DNA from: JBFWVR01 sp050246635
GTDB lineage: Bacteria; Acidobacteriota; Vicinamibacteria; Vicinamibacterales; UBA2999
NCBI GenBank assembly: GCA_050246635.1
Contig: JBFWVR010000018.1
Coordinates: 1-64,000 of the forward strand
Direction of reading: 5' to 3'
Length of the DNA stretch: 64,000 bases
The notes below the pieces were generated by a model. That model had not been told where the DNA came from. It saw nothing but the letters and a program-made list of their open reading frames with translations, and made no database searches. This document shows positions 8,727 to 15,686 of this stretch, piece by piece. Position 1 is the first letter of the stretch, and the number at the start of each line of letters is the position of its first letter. The position numbers were made by a program, and so were the translations under genes.

Positions 8727-10085
8727 TCAGTCCTCCTTCAGCGTGATCCCGAACCGCTCCGCCATCCGGTAGAGCGTACGCCGGTCGATCCCCATCACCT
8801 CCGCCGCGCGCGTGCGATTGCCAGCCACCTGTTCCAGGACGTGCAGGAGGTACCGGCGCTCGATCTCGTCGAGCGTCGGCAGGCCCTCGAAGAGCCGTGT
8901 CGGGTCCTGGCTGGCCGGCGCCGCGATGGCGGCCGGCAGCTCCGAGGCCTCGATGCGCGACGTGCGGCTGAAGACGACGAGACGCTCGATCGTGTTCTCG
9001 AGCTCGCGGACGTTGCCGGGCCAGTGGTAGTTCGTCAGGGCCTCGAGCGCGCCCGGCGAGATGTCCACGTTCTTGCCCGCCTTCGCCGCGGCCGCGTGCA
9101 GGAAGCGCTGCACGAGGAGCGGCACGTCCTCGCGCCGGTCCCGCAGCGGGGGCAGGGTGATCACCACCACGCCGAGCCGGTAGTACAGATCCTGCCGGAA
9201 CTGCCCGTCCGTCACCGCCTTCTCGACGTCCACGTTCGTGGCCGCGACGATGCGCACGTCGACGCTGACCGGGCGCGTCGAACCCACCGGGCGGACCTCG
9301 CCCTCCTGCAGCACGCGGAGCAGCTTCACCTGGAGCGCCGGCGACATCTCGCCGACCTCGTCCAGGAAGACCGTGCCCGAATGCGCGGTCTGGAAGACGC
9401 CCTTGTGATCCGCGACGGCGCCCGTGAACGAGCCGCGCATGTGGCCGAAGAGCTCGGACTCGAGCAGCGTCTCGGTGAGCGCGCCGCAGTTGATCGGCAC
9501 GAACGGCCGTGACGCCCGCTTGCCGTGCTGGTGCACCGCGCGCGCCACGAGCTCCTTGCCCGTGCCGCTCTCCCCGATGATGAGCACCGGCGCGTCGGCG
9601 GCGGCCGCGTGCGCGATCTGCTTGTAGACCGCGGTCATCGCCGCGGTGCGCCCGAGCAGCGCCGGCGGCATCGTGTCGCGTACGCTCGCCGCCGGCGGCG
9701 GCGCCGGCGCGCGCGTGAGCGCCCGCTCGACCAGCCCCTTGATCTCGGTGATGTTGAACGGCTTGCTGACGAAGTCGAAGGCCCCTTCGCGCACCGCCTC
9801 GACCGCCTTCTCGAGCTCGCCGAACCCGGTGACGATGATCACCGGCGTCGACGGCGACAGCGCGCGGACCTCCCGCAGGACGTCGATGCCGTCCATGCGC
9901 GCATTCAGCTTGAGATCCGAGATGACGAGATCGAATGGCTGGGCGCGGAACGCGGCGAGGGCCTGATCCGGTGCCGTGGCCGGGACGATCTCGCGGTCGG
10001 GACGCGACAGCAGCTCCCGCATGAAGGTGCAGGTGCCGGGGTCGTCGTCCAGGACGAGGATGCGGGCGGTGACGACGGTGCTCAT
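8727..10085 (-). CDS. Sigma-54-dependent response regulator, NtrC family
   Basis: 452 aa. Receiver domain (1-125, acceptor Asp in LVISDLKLN near 56), AAA+ domain (about 140-375) with Walker A GESGTGKE, sigma-54 loop GSFTGA, Walker B GTVFLDEVGEM, and a Fis-type helix-turn-helix at the C-terminus (TRAAEVMGIDRRTLYR). The loop reads GSFTGA rather than the usual GAFTGA, a tolerated variant in this family. It activates RNA polymerase-sigma-54 at enhancer-dependent promoters. Its ATG overlaps the TGA of the sensor kinase upstream (ATGA), so the two form a cognate pair. Targets are unknown; a sigma-54-like site lies at 11727. Confidence 0.95.
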   Translation of the reverse strand: MSTVVTARILVLDDDPGTCTFMRELLSRPDREIVPATAPDQALAAFRAQPFDLVISDLKLNARMDGIDVLREVRALSPSTPVIIVTGFGELEKAVEAVREGAFDFVSKPFNITEIKGLVERALTRAPAPPPAASVRDTMPPALLGRTAAMTAVYKQIAHAAAADAPVLIIGESGTGKELVARAVHQHGKRASRPFVPINCGALTETLLESELFGHMRGSFTGAVADHKGVFQTAHSGTVFLDEVGEMSPALQVKLLRVLQEGEVRPVGSTRPVSVDVRIVAATNVDVEKAVTDGQFRQDLYYRLGVVVITLPPLRDRREDVPLLVQRFLHAAAAKAGKNVDISPGALEALTNYHWPGNVRELENTIERLVVFSRTSRIEASELPAAIAAPASQDPTRLFEGLPTLDEIERRYLLHVLEQVAGNRTRAAEVMGIDRRTLYRMAERFGITLKED

Positions 10086-11665
10086 GGGGACGGGGACCCG
10101 GCCGGCGCCGTGCGTTCGGCGGACGGCAGTTCGATGGTGAACGTGGTGCCGCGACCGACTTCGCTCGCGACGCGGATGGTGCCGCCGTGGCCCTGCACGA
10201 CGTCACGGGTGATCGCCAGGCCCAGCCCGGTGCCGCGGCCCGGCTTCTTCGTGCTGACCCACGCCTCGAAGATGCGCGGCAGCAGATCCTCGGGAATGCC
10301 CTGGCCCGAGTCGGCGACGCGGATGCGCACCACGTCGGGGGATGGCGTGTCGACCGACACCGTCAGCGTGCCTCCGCCGGGCATGGCGTCCACCGCGTTC
10401 GTCATCAGGTTCAGCAGCGCCAGCTCCAGGCTGGTGACGTCCGCCAGGATGGACGTGGGCGTCGCCGGGAGCTCGAGCCGCAGGGTGACCCCGGCGGCGC
10501 TGAGGGTCGGCTGCATGGCGGTCACCACCTGCTTGAGGATGGCGCGCGCCGACGTCTCGGCCCGCGGACCCATGCGGCGCGACCGGTCGAGCAGCGTGCG
10601 CACGGTGGACGCCACCTTGCCCGCCTGCTCCTCGATGATCGAGAGCCGCGGCAGCAGCGGGGAATCCGGCCCCACCTCCTCCTTCAGCATCTGCACGTAG
10701 CCGCTGATCAGGTTGAGCGGCGTCCCGACCTGGTGCGCGACGTTGGCGGCCGTCTGCCCGACCGCCGCCAGCTGCTCGGCGCTCGCCAGCTGTTCGCGGA
10801 GGCCGAACACGCGGCCGTACGTCGCCACCACCTCCTCGTTGGCCGCGCGCAGCTCGCTCGTCGCCTCCCGGACCTGGTCGTGCAGCGAGTCGTTGAGGCC
10901 TTCGAGCTCGTCGAGCATCTCGTTGAGCCGGTCGGCCACCTCGCCGAGCTCGTGGCGCGTGCGGACCACCGCCCGGGCCCCATGGTCGCCGGCGGCAACG
11001 CGGGTCATGGTGCGACGAATCTCGTTCAGGGGCACGTAGATCAGCGGGCGGGCCACCATGTCCACCACGACGACGAGCAGGAGCACCGACAGCACGGCGA
11101 AGCCCACGATGCGTCCCAGGGCGCGCTGCTGCAGCGCGATCACTGCACCGAGGTCGGCCCGGACCACGACGGCGCCGAAGACGCTGTCGCCCCGGCGGAT
11201 CGGGGCGGCGGCGCGGACCATGCGGCGGTCGGCCAGCACCAGGGCGCGCGCATCGCGAGCCGACTGCACCGCCAGGTCGGTGCCGGCCTGGATCGGGGCA
11301 ATCCCCGACGTCGCGACCAGGGTGGGGCCCGACGCGCTGACCGCCACCACGGAGATGGTCTCGACCTCCGGCGTGACCGACTCGACCTCCCGCAGGGCCA
11401 GCTCGACCGCGTCGGTCTCCAACGGCTCGGGCAGCAGCTCGATCTCGTCGACCGCCCGTTCGGCCGCGGTGACGGCGACCTCCCGCACTTCGTCCGTCAG
11501 CGACTGCTCGGCCAGCCGGAGCGCCACCCACCCGGTCCCGCCGACGGTGAACAGCACCGAGAGCGTGACGACGAGGGCGAGGCGGCCGCGCAGCGGTAGT
11601 GACCAAGCCGCCACACGGGGCGCCGCGGGCGATGGGGCCGTCTCAGGAACGCTGGAGGTCGTCAT
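10082..11665 (-). CDS. Membrane sensor histidine kinase, NtrB/ZraS-like
   Basis: 527 aa. One TM helix near 25-50, an extracytoplasmic sensor segment of about 140 residues, a second TM near 185-205, a HAMP domain, a coiled coil, then HisKA (His in ANVAHQVGTPLNLISGY) and HATPase (NLMTNAVDAMPGG, DSGQGI, GRGTGLGLAI). HAMP plus HxxGTPLN is typical of kinases that control sigma-54 regulators. It is the partner of the downstream NtrC-type regulator, sharing a 4-nt ATGA overlap. The start ATG at 11665 diverges from the secreted-protein gene at 11794, so the spacer may hold regulated promoters in both directions. Confidence 0.94.
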   Translation of the reverse strand: MTTSSVPETAPSPAAPRVAAWSLPLRGRLALVVTLSVLFTVGGTGWVALRLAEQSLTDEVREVAVTAAERAVDEIELLPEPLETDAVELALREVESVTPEVETISVVAVSASGPTLVATSGIAPIQAGTDLAVQSARDARALVLADRRMVRAAAPIRRGDSVFGAVVVRADLGAVIALQQRALGRIVGFAVLSVLLLVVVVDMVARPLIYVPLNEIRRTMTRVAAGDHGARAVVRTRHELGEVADRLNEMLDELEGLNDSLHDQVREATSELRAANEEVVATYGRVFGLREQLASAEQLAAVGQTAANVAHQVGTPLNLISGYVQMLKEEVGPDSPLLPRLSIIEEQAGKVASTVRTLLDRSRRMGPRAETSARAILKQVVTAMQPTLSAAGVTLRLELPATPTSILADVTSLELALLNLMTNAVDAMPGGGTLTVSVDTPSPDVVRIRVADSGQGIPEDLLPRIFEAWVSTKKPGRGTGLGLAITRDVVQGHGGTIRVASEVGRGTTFTIELPSAERTAPAGSPSP

Positions 11666-11726
11666 TCAGCCAGAAGTGCCGAGAATACGCCAACTTGCAG
11701 GAGGAAGGCGAGGCCCTTCGCCGGGC

Positions 11727-11742
11727 TGGCATCCCTCTTGAT
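11727..11742 (+). promoter_or_regulatory. Possible sigma-54 promoter
   Basis: TGGCATCCCTCTTGAT resembles the -24/-12 consensus (TGGCACR-N4-TTGCW), keeping TGGCA and the TTG spacing but with A for C in the -12 element. It sits 52 nt before the small secreted-protein gene and beside the sigma-54 regulator pair. The imperfect -12 keeps confidence low. Confidence 0.35.
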
Positions 11743-11793
11743 ACCCCCGCCTGGAGGCGTGGCGGAACTGTCGCCATTCAGCAAGGTCACCCC

Positions 11794-12186
11794 GTGCCCG
11801 TGTTGAGTCCCCTGGCTCGCATCACCGGCTCGTTCGCCCTGTCGCTGTCGCTTCTCGCGTCGGTCGGCCTGGGCGCCCTTGCGTCTGCGGACTCGCGGCA
11901 GGCGGGCGTGACGCCGACCCCCGTGGACGAGGGCCTGTCGGTCATCGGCCGTCTCGTGGCATACGATGCCCAGCGGCACGCCTTCACCATCCGCCCCGAC
12001 CGGGACCGGGCCACCCTGACCATCGAGATACCGGCCGACGTCCAGGTGTGCCGCGGGGCCCGCTGCTTCCCGCCCATCGAGCTGGCCCGCCTGACCGGGC
12101 GGCGCCTGAAGGTCCGCTACCGGGCCGAGGACGACGGCCGGCTGATCGCGCGCGTCGTCACCGTGGAGCGTCCACGGGGGCGATGA
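11794..12186 (+). CDS. Small secreted protein of unknown function
   Basis: About 130 aa. A signal-type hydrophobic segment (about 8-30, ending LGALASA) is followed by a 90-residue domain predicted to be mostly beta: GRLVAYDAQRHAFTIRP, TIEIPADVQVC, a short CRGARC pair, RLTGRRLKVRYR, ARVVTVERP. The pattern looks like a small OB/DUF5666-style beta barrel, but no family is recognised with confidence. The start is GTG at 11794 (GTG 11800 also possible); a longer frame from 11599 overlaps the divergent kinase and lacks a signal-peptide start. The 3' end overlaps coxB by 29 nt in convergent orientation. Confidence 0.65.
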   Translation: MPVLSPLARITGSFALSLSLLASVGLGALASADSRQAGVTPTPVDEGLSVIGRLVAYDAQRHAFTIRPDRDRATLTIEIPADVQVCRGARCFPPIELARLTGRRLKVRYRAEDDGRLIARVVTVERPRGR

Positions 12187-12925
12187 ACGACAACTCCTCC
12201 TGCTCCCACGCGTCCCACGCGTCCGGCGTCACCACGCTGTAGTCGCCCCGCATCCGGTAGTGCCCCAGCCCGCAGAGCTGTGAGCACGCGATGTCCCAGT
12301 CTCCCGTCCTCACGGGCGTGAACCATGTCCGCGTCGTCGTGCCCGGGATGGCGTCCTGTTTCACCCGCATCTCGTTCAGCGTGAAGCTGTGCACGACGTC
12401 CCGGCTGGTGAGCTCGATGATCACCGTGCGTCCGAGCGGCAGCGTGAGCACGTTCAGCAGGCCGATGTCGTCGCGCGCGTCGGGGTCGTCCCGGTCGATG
12501 CCGAGGGGGTTGGCGGCACTGATCAGCCTTGCGGAGGTGCGGCCGAAGCGGCCGTCCGGGCCCGTGTAGTGGATGTTCCAGGCGAACTGCTCGGCGACGA
12601 CCTTCACGACGAGCGGGGGCCTGGCGGGATCCGCGGTCGGCTCGGAGATCCGGCGGTACCAGGCCGGCAGGGCGCTCGTCGCGAGCACGCCGACGTCCCC
12701 GACGATGACGGCGCCAATGGCGAGAACCGGCAGGAGTCCCCGTACGCCGTGCGCCTGCGGCCGGGGCTGGCGTCCCGCGCGGAAACGGACGAGCGTGTAG
12801 ACGAACAGGGCGCTCCAGGCCACGGCGAGGATCAGGATGTGCCAGTGGATCGCGGCGAGCACGCCGTCCAGGTCGGCGGCGTGCGCCGACGCGGCCTCGG
12901 GCAGCCAGGCAACCCCGGTCCACAT
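12158..12925 (-). CDS. coxB: Cytochrome c oxidase subunit II
   Basis: 255 aa. Two TM helices (about 22-45 and 62-85) precede an outward CuA domain. The copper motif reads DIACSQLCGLGHYRM, plus an upstream His in DVVHSFTLNEMRVKQDAIPG. The usual CSE(L/I)C glutamate, whose side chain holds Mg in classical enzymes, is Gln here. There is no fused cytochrome c, so an external c-type donor is expected. The ATG at 12925 overlaps by one base the stop of the 49-aa gene upstream (TGATG), so translation is coupled. It is the last gene of the coxA-coxC-orf49-coxB cluster. Confidence 0.94.
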   Translation of the reverse strand: MWTGVAWLPEAASAHAADLDGVLAAIHWHILILAVAWSALFVYTLVRFRAGRQPRPQAHGVRGLLPVLAIGAVIVGDVGVLATSALPAWYRRISEPTADPARPPLVVKVVAEQFAWNIHYTGPDGRFGRTSARLISAANPLGIDRDDPDARDDIGLLNVLTLPLGRTVIIELTSRDVVHSFTLNEMRVKQDAIPGTTTRTWFTPVRTGDWDIACSQLCGLGHYRMRGDYSVVTPDAWDAWEQEELSFIAPVDAPR

Positions 12926-13074
12926 CAGGCGTGATCCCCGGGTGTCGCGTGCGCCAGCTCGCGCCGGCGCAGGGCCAGCGCGAAGCGCCCGATCGCGAAC
13001 AGCACACCTGCGGCCACGAGCACCAGGACGAGCACGCCCGCCCGCAGGCCCGCCGCGAGACCGTCGCTGGCCAT
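12925..13074 (-). CDS. Small single-pass membrane protein within the cox cluster (49 aa)
   Basis: The frame starts with ATG at 13074, 30 nt after the coxC stop, and ends in TGATG shared with coxB. The product is one hydrophobic helix (about residues 12-30, rich in Val/Leu/Ala) followed by a basic segment (RFALALRRREL) and an acidic/His tail. It could be a small oxidase subunit in the position where subunit IV-like peptides occur, or an assembly factor; no family is recognised. The tight coupling to coxB is the main evidence that it is real. The frame remains open upstream, but no ATG or GTG start lies between the coxC stop and 13074. Confidence 0.65.
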   Translation of the reverse strand: MASDGLAAGLRAGVLVLVLVAAGVLFAIGRFALALRRRELAHATPGDHA

Positions 13075-13103
13075 GTCCAGGCAGATCGGGCAGGCGATGA
13101 CGC

Positions 13104-13679
13104 TCAGACGATGTAGAAGCCGAGCAGGATGCCGAACCATACGAGATCCACGAAGTACCAGTAGAGGCGCAGCGAGGCGACGCGCGCATGGCGCCGCGCG
13201 GGCTCGGCCGTGGTGTGCCGCCAGCCCGGTCCAGCCAGCCAGGCGGCCCAGCCGGCGCCGGCGACGACGTGCAGGGCATGCATGCCGGTCAGCGTGAACC
13301 AGCTGGCCAGCAGCAGGTTGGCCGACGGCACGAGCCCTGCCGCGATCTTCGCACGATACTCCGTGAACTTCACCACCAGGAACACGACGGCCAGCAGCGC
13401 CGAGCCGGCCAGCCGCGCGCGCGAGGCGCCGCCGCGGCCGGCCAACGCGGCCGCGGACCCGGCCAGCAGGAGCGTCGCAAGCGCCGCATGGCCGTATGAC
13501 AGCACTCCTGTCGCATCCGGCCACGCCGACGCGCCCGCGCGCAGCAGCACGTAGCCCGAGAACAGCGAGCCGAAGAGCATCGCCTCCGAGGCGAGGAACA
13601 GCCACATCCCCAGCCCGGTGCTCGAGGTGCCCGTGTCGGGGCGGGGGGTGTAGGACCAGGGCAGGGATGTGTGGTGCAT
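13104..13679 (-). CDS. coxC: Cytochrome c oxidase subunit III
   Basis: 191 aa. Five hydrophobic helices fit the short form of subunit III that lacks the first two helices. Family features are GLGMWLFLASEAMLFGSLFSGYV at the first helix (conserved Glu), HALHVVAGAGW in the middle and a C-terminal YWYFVDLVWFGILLGFYI. The start was set at ATG 13679 (MHHTSLPWSYTPRP). The frame stays open upstream only because it runs through the 9-bp repeat, which encodes meaningless Ser/Val/Phe. It follows coxA across that repeat (274 nt), unlike the tightly packed genes after it. Confidence 0.92.
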   Translation of the reverse strand: MHHTSLPWSYTPRPDTGTSSTGLGMWLFLASEAMLFGSLFSGYVLLRAGASAWPDATGVLSYGHAALATLLLAGSAAALAGRGGASRARLAGSALLAVVFLVVKFTEYRAKIAAGLVPSANLLLASWFTLTGMHALHVVAGAGWAAWLAGPGWRHTTAEPARRHARVASLRLYWYFVDLVWFGILLGFYIV

Positions 13680-13701
13680 GGTCAACGGGGGGCCACCAGA
13701 A

Positions 13702-13968
13702 ACACTGAACACACTGAGCACACTGAACACACTGAACACACTGAAGACACTGAGCACACTGAAGACACTGGACGCACTGGACACACTGGACACACTGGCA
13801 GCTCTTGAGGAGCCGGGCGCATGAAGGGAGTAGAAGGCACCGGAAGACGGGTGTGGGCCCGGCATGGGCGCTTGCTCGCGTGAATCGTGTCCTGGATCAT
13901 CGGTGTGCCTGGCGTCTTCGCGTTGTTTGGCCTTTCAGTGTCCCCAGATGTGTTCAGTGTCCTCTGTG
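13702..13968. repeat. 9-bp tandem repeat with an inverted distal arm, between coxA and coxC
   Basis: Positions 13702-13799 hold eleven near-perfect copies of a 9-bp unit, ACACTGAAC drifting to ACACTGGAC. An inverted arm at 13934-13968 carries the complement (CAGTGT, TGTTCAGTGTCC). The 130 nt between show nothing recognisable. RNA from either strand could fold into a long hairpin. The element separates coxA from coxC and overlaps the last bases of coxA. Confidence 0.85.
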
Positions 13969-15645
13969 TGATGCTGGGTCTGCTTCGCTCGGTGCGGCGG
14001 CTCGGTCGCTGAAGTCATACGGCCCCCGTGTCACCCGTGGCACCTCCGCGAAGTTCCCGTGTGGCGGCGGTGACGGCGCGGACCATTCGAGGGTCGCAGC
14101 GCCCCATGGGTTCTCCCCGGCCGCGCGCCCTCGCCGCAGGCTGATCACGAGGTTGATCAGGAACGGCAACTGGAACAGCCCGAGGGCCACGGCGTTCCAG
14201 GTCATGTGCGCGTTCCAGGCGAGCGTCGGCTGTGCGTTCTGGTACTGCAGGCCTGCGTCGTAGAGCCGGCGGTTCACCCCCATCAGCCCCATCGCGAACA
14301 TCGGCAGGAAGATCGCGTTCATCGTCACGAGCGATCCCCAGAAGTGCACGAGGCCGAGCGCGCGGTTCATCTGCCGGCCCGTGATCTTCGGGAACCAGTG
14401 GTAGATGCCGGCGAACACCGCGAAGATCGTTCCGGGCGCCACGAGGTAATGGAAGTGCCCGACGACGTAGTAGGTGTCGTGGAGCATGACGTCGCTCGCC
14501 GCGAGGCCGAGGGGAAGCCCGGTCAGCCCCCCGATGCCGAACATCGGCAGGAAGGCGAGCGCGAAGTGCATCGGTGTCGTGAAGCGGATCGACCCGCCCC
14601 AGAGCGACAGGATCAACGCCGTCACCAGGACCACTGACGGGATCGAGATGATCATCGTCGTGACCTGGAAGAAGGTGCTGAGGGTCGTGCCCATGCCCGT
14701 GAGGAACATGTGGTGGGCCCAGACGATGAGCGACATGACGCCCATGAAGAGCGAGGCCTTCACCATCAGGCCGTAGCCCCAGAGCGGCCGCCGGGTGTTG
14801 ACGGCGATGACCTCCGCGACGATGCCGAACGCCGGCAGGATGAGGACGTAGACCTCGGGGTGGGCGAGGAACCAGAAGAGGTGCTGCCACAGCAGCGGGT
14901 TGCCTCCGCCCGTCGGTCCCACGAGGGGCATCCCGCCGACGACGAGGCCGCTCGGCAGGAAGAAGCTCGTGCCGGCCAGGCGATCCATGAGCTGGAAGAT
15001 TGCCGCCGCCTGCAGCGCGGGGAAGGCAAGCAGCAGCAGGAACGACGTGACAACCTGGGCCCAGACGAAGAAGGGCAGGCGACCCCAGGTCAGGCCGGGC
15101 GCCCGTAGCTGCACGACGGTGACGATCAGGTTGACGGCGTTCAGGGTGGAGGCGAAGCCGACGAGGAAGATGCCCGCGAGCCAGTAGTTCTGCCCGCTGG
15201 TGGCGAACACCGCGAGTGGCGGATAGGACGTCCACCCGGAGTTGGCCGCGCCGCCCTCCACGAAGAAGCTGGCGACCATCGTGATCCCGCCCGCCAGGTA
15301 GATCCAGTAGCTGGCCGCGTTCAGGCGCGGGAAGGCCATGTCGGTCGCCCCGATCTGGAGCGGCACGAGGTAGTTGCCGAAGGCGCTCGAGGCCAGGGGC
15401 ACGACCGCGAGGAAGATCATCACCGTCCCGTGCATCGCCACGAGCTGCGTGTAGAACTCCGGCAGCATGTACCCGCTCGGGGCGTTGAGCTCGCCGAGCA
15501 GGCGGGCGACCGCGTCCGGCAGCGGCTGGGTGGGCCAGGCCAGCTGCCAGCGCATGAGGAGCATCAGGAGGAAACCGACGAGCAGGAACAGGAGCGCCGT
15601 GACGCCGTACTGCAGGCCGACCGTCTTGTGGTCCGTCAACCGCAT
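13954..15645 (-). CDS. coxA: Cytochrome c oxidase subunit I with substituted K-channel lysine
   Basis: 563 aa heme-copper oxidase core, 12 or more TM helices. Visible ligands: H72 (low-spin heme), H262 and Y266 of HPEVY (Cu-B and its crosslinked Tyr) with the D-channel Glu E264, H311-H312 (Cu-B), and H397/H399 in GHFHY (hemes). D102 of TDMAFPR marks the D-channel entrance. At the site of the K-channel lysine (IPTGxK in A-type enzymes) it reads IPSVVL, so the lysine is L340. ATG 15645 was chosen because TACAAT lies 7 nt upstream; longer starts at 15654 and 15687 run through that box. The divergent M61 gene begins 41 bp away. Confidence 0.95.
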   Translation of the reverse strand: MRLTDHKTVGLQYGVTALLFLLVGFLLMLLMRWQLAWPTQPLPDAVARLLGELNAPSGYMLPEFYTQLVAMHGTVMIFLAVVPLASSAFGNYLVPLQIGATDMAFPRLNAASYWIYLAGGITMVASFFVEGGAANSGWTSYPPLAVFATSGQNYWLAGIFLVGFASTLNAVNLIVTVVQLRAPGLTWGRLPFFVWAQVVTSFLLLLAFPALQAAAIFQLMDRLAGTSFFLPSGLVVGGMPLVGPTGGGNPLLWQHLFWFLAHPEVYVLILPAFGIVAEVIAVNTRRPLWGYGLMVKASLFMGVMSLIVWAHHMFLTGMGTTLSTFFQVTTMIISIPSVVLVTALILSLWGGSIRFTTPMHFALAFLPMFGIGGLTGLPLGLAASDVMLHDTYYVVGHFHYLVAPGTIFAVFAGIYHWFPKITGRQMNRALGLVHFWGSLVTMNAIFLPMFAMGLMGVNRRLYDAGLQYQNAQPTLAWNAHMTWNAVALGLFQLPFLINLVISLRRGRAAGENPWGAATLEWSAPSPPPHGNFAEVPRVTRGPYDFSDRAAAPSEADPASHRGH

Positions 15646-15652
15646 CGAGGGC

Positions 15653-15658
15653 ATTGTA
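15653..15658 (-). promoter_or_regulatory. -10 box of coxA
   Basis: On the minus strand TACAAT ends 7 nt before ATG 15645, predicting a leaderless or near-leaderless coxA mRNA. It lies back to back with the M61 -10 box at 15675. Confidence 0.55.
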
Positions 15659-15674
15659 GCGGCCCGCCCGCCTG

Positions 15675-15680
15675 TAGAAT
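15675..15680 (+). promoter_or_regulatory. -10 box of the second M61 gene
   Basis: TAGAAT ends 6 nt before ATG 15687; no Shine-Dalgarno is present. With the coxA box 17 bp away in the other direction, the two promoters must share DNA and could compete for polymerase. Confidence 0.55.
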
Positions 15681-15686
15681 GCCCCA

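Noticed and set aside
13680..13865. An N-terminal extension of coxC rich in Ser/Val/Phe
   Set aside because: It is translated 9-bp repeat. The conserved protein begins at ATG 13679.
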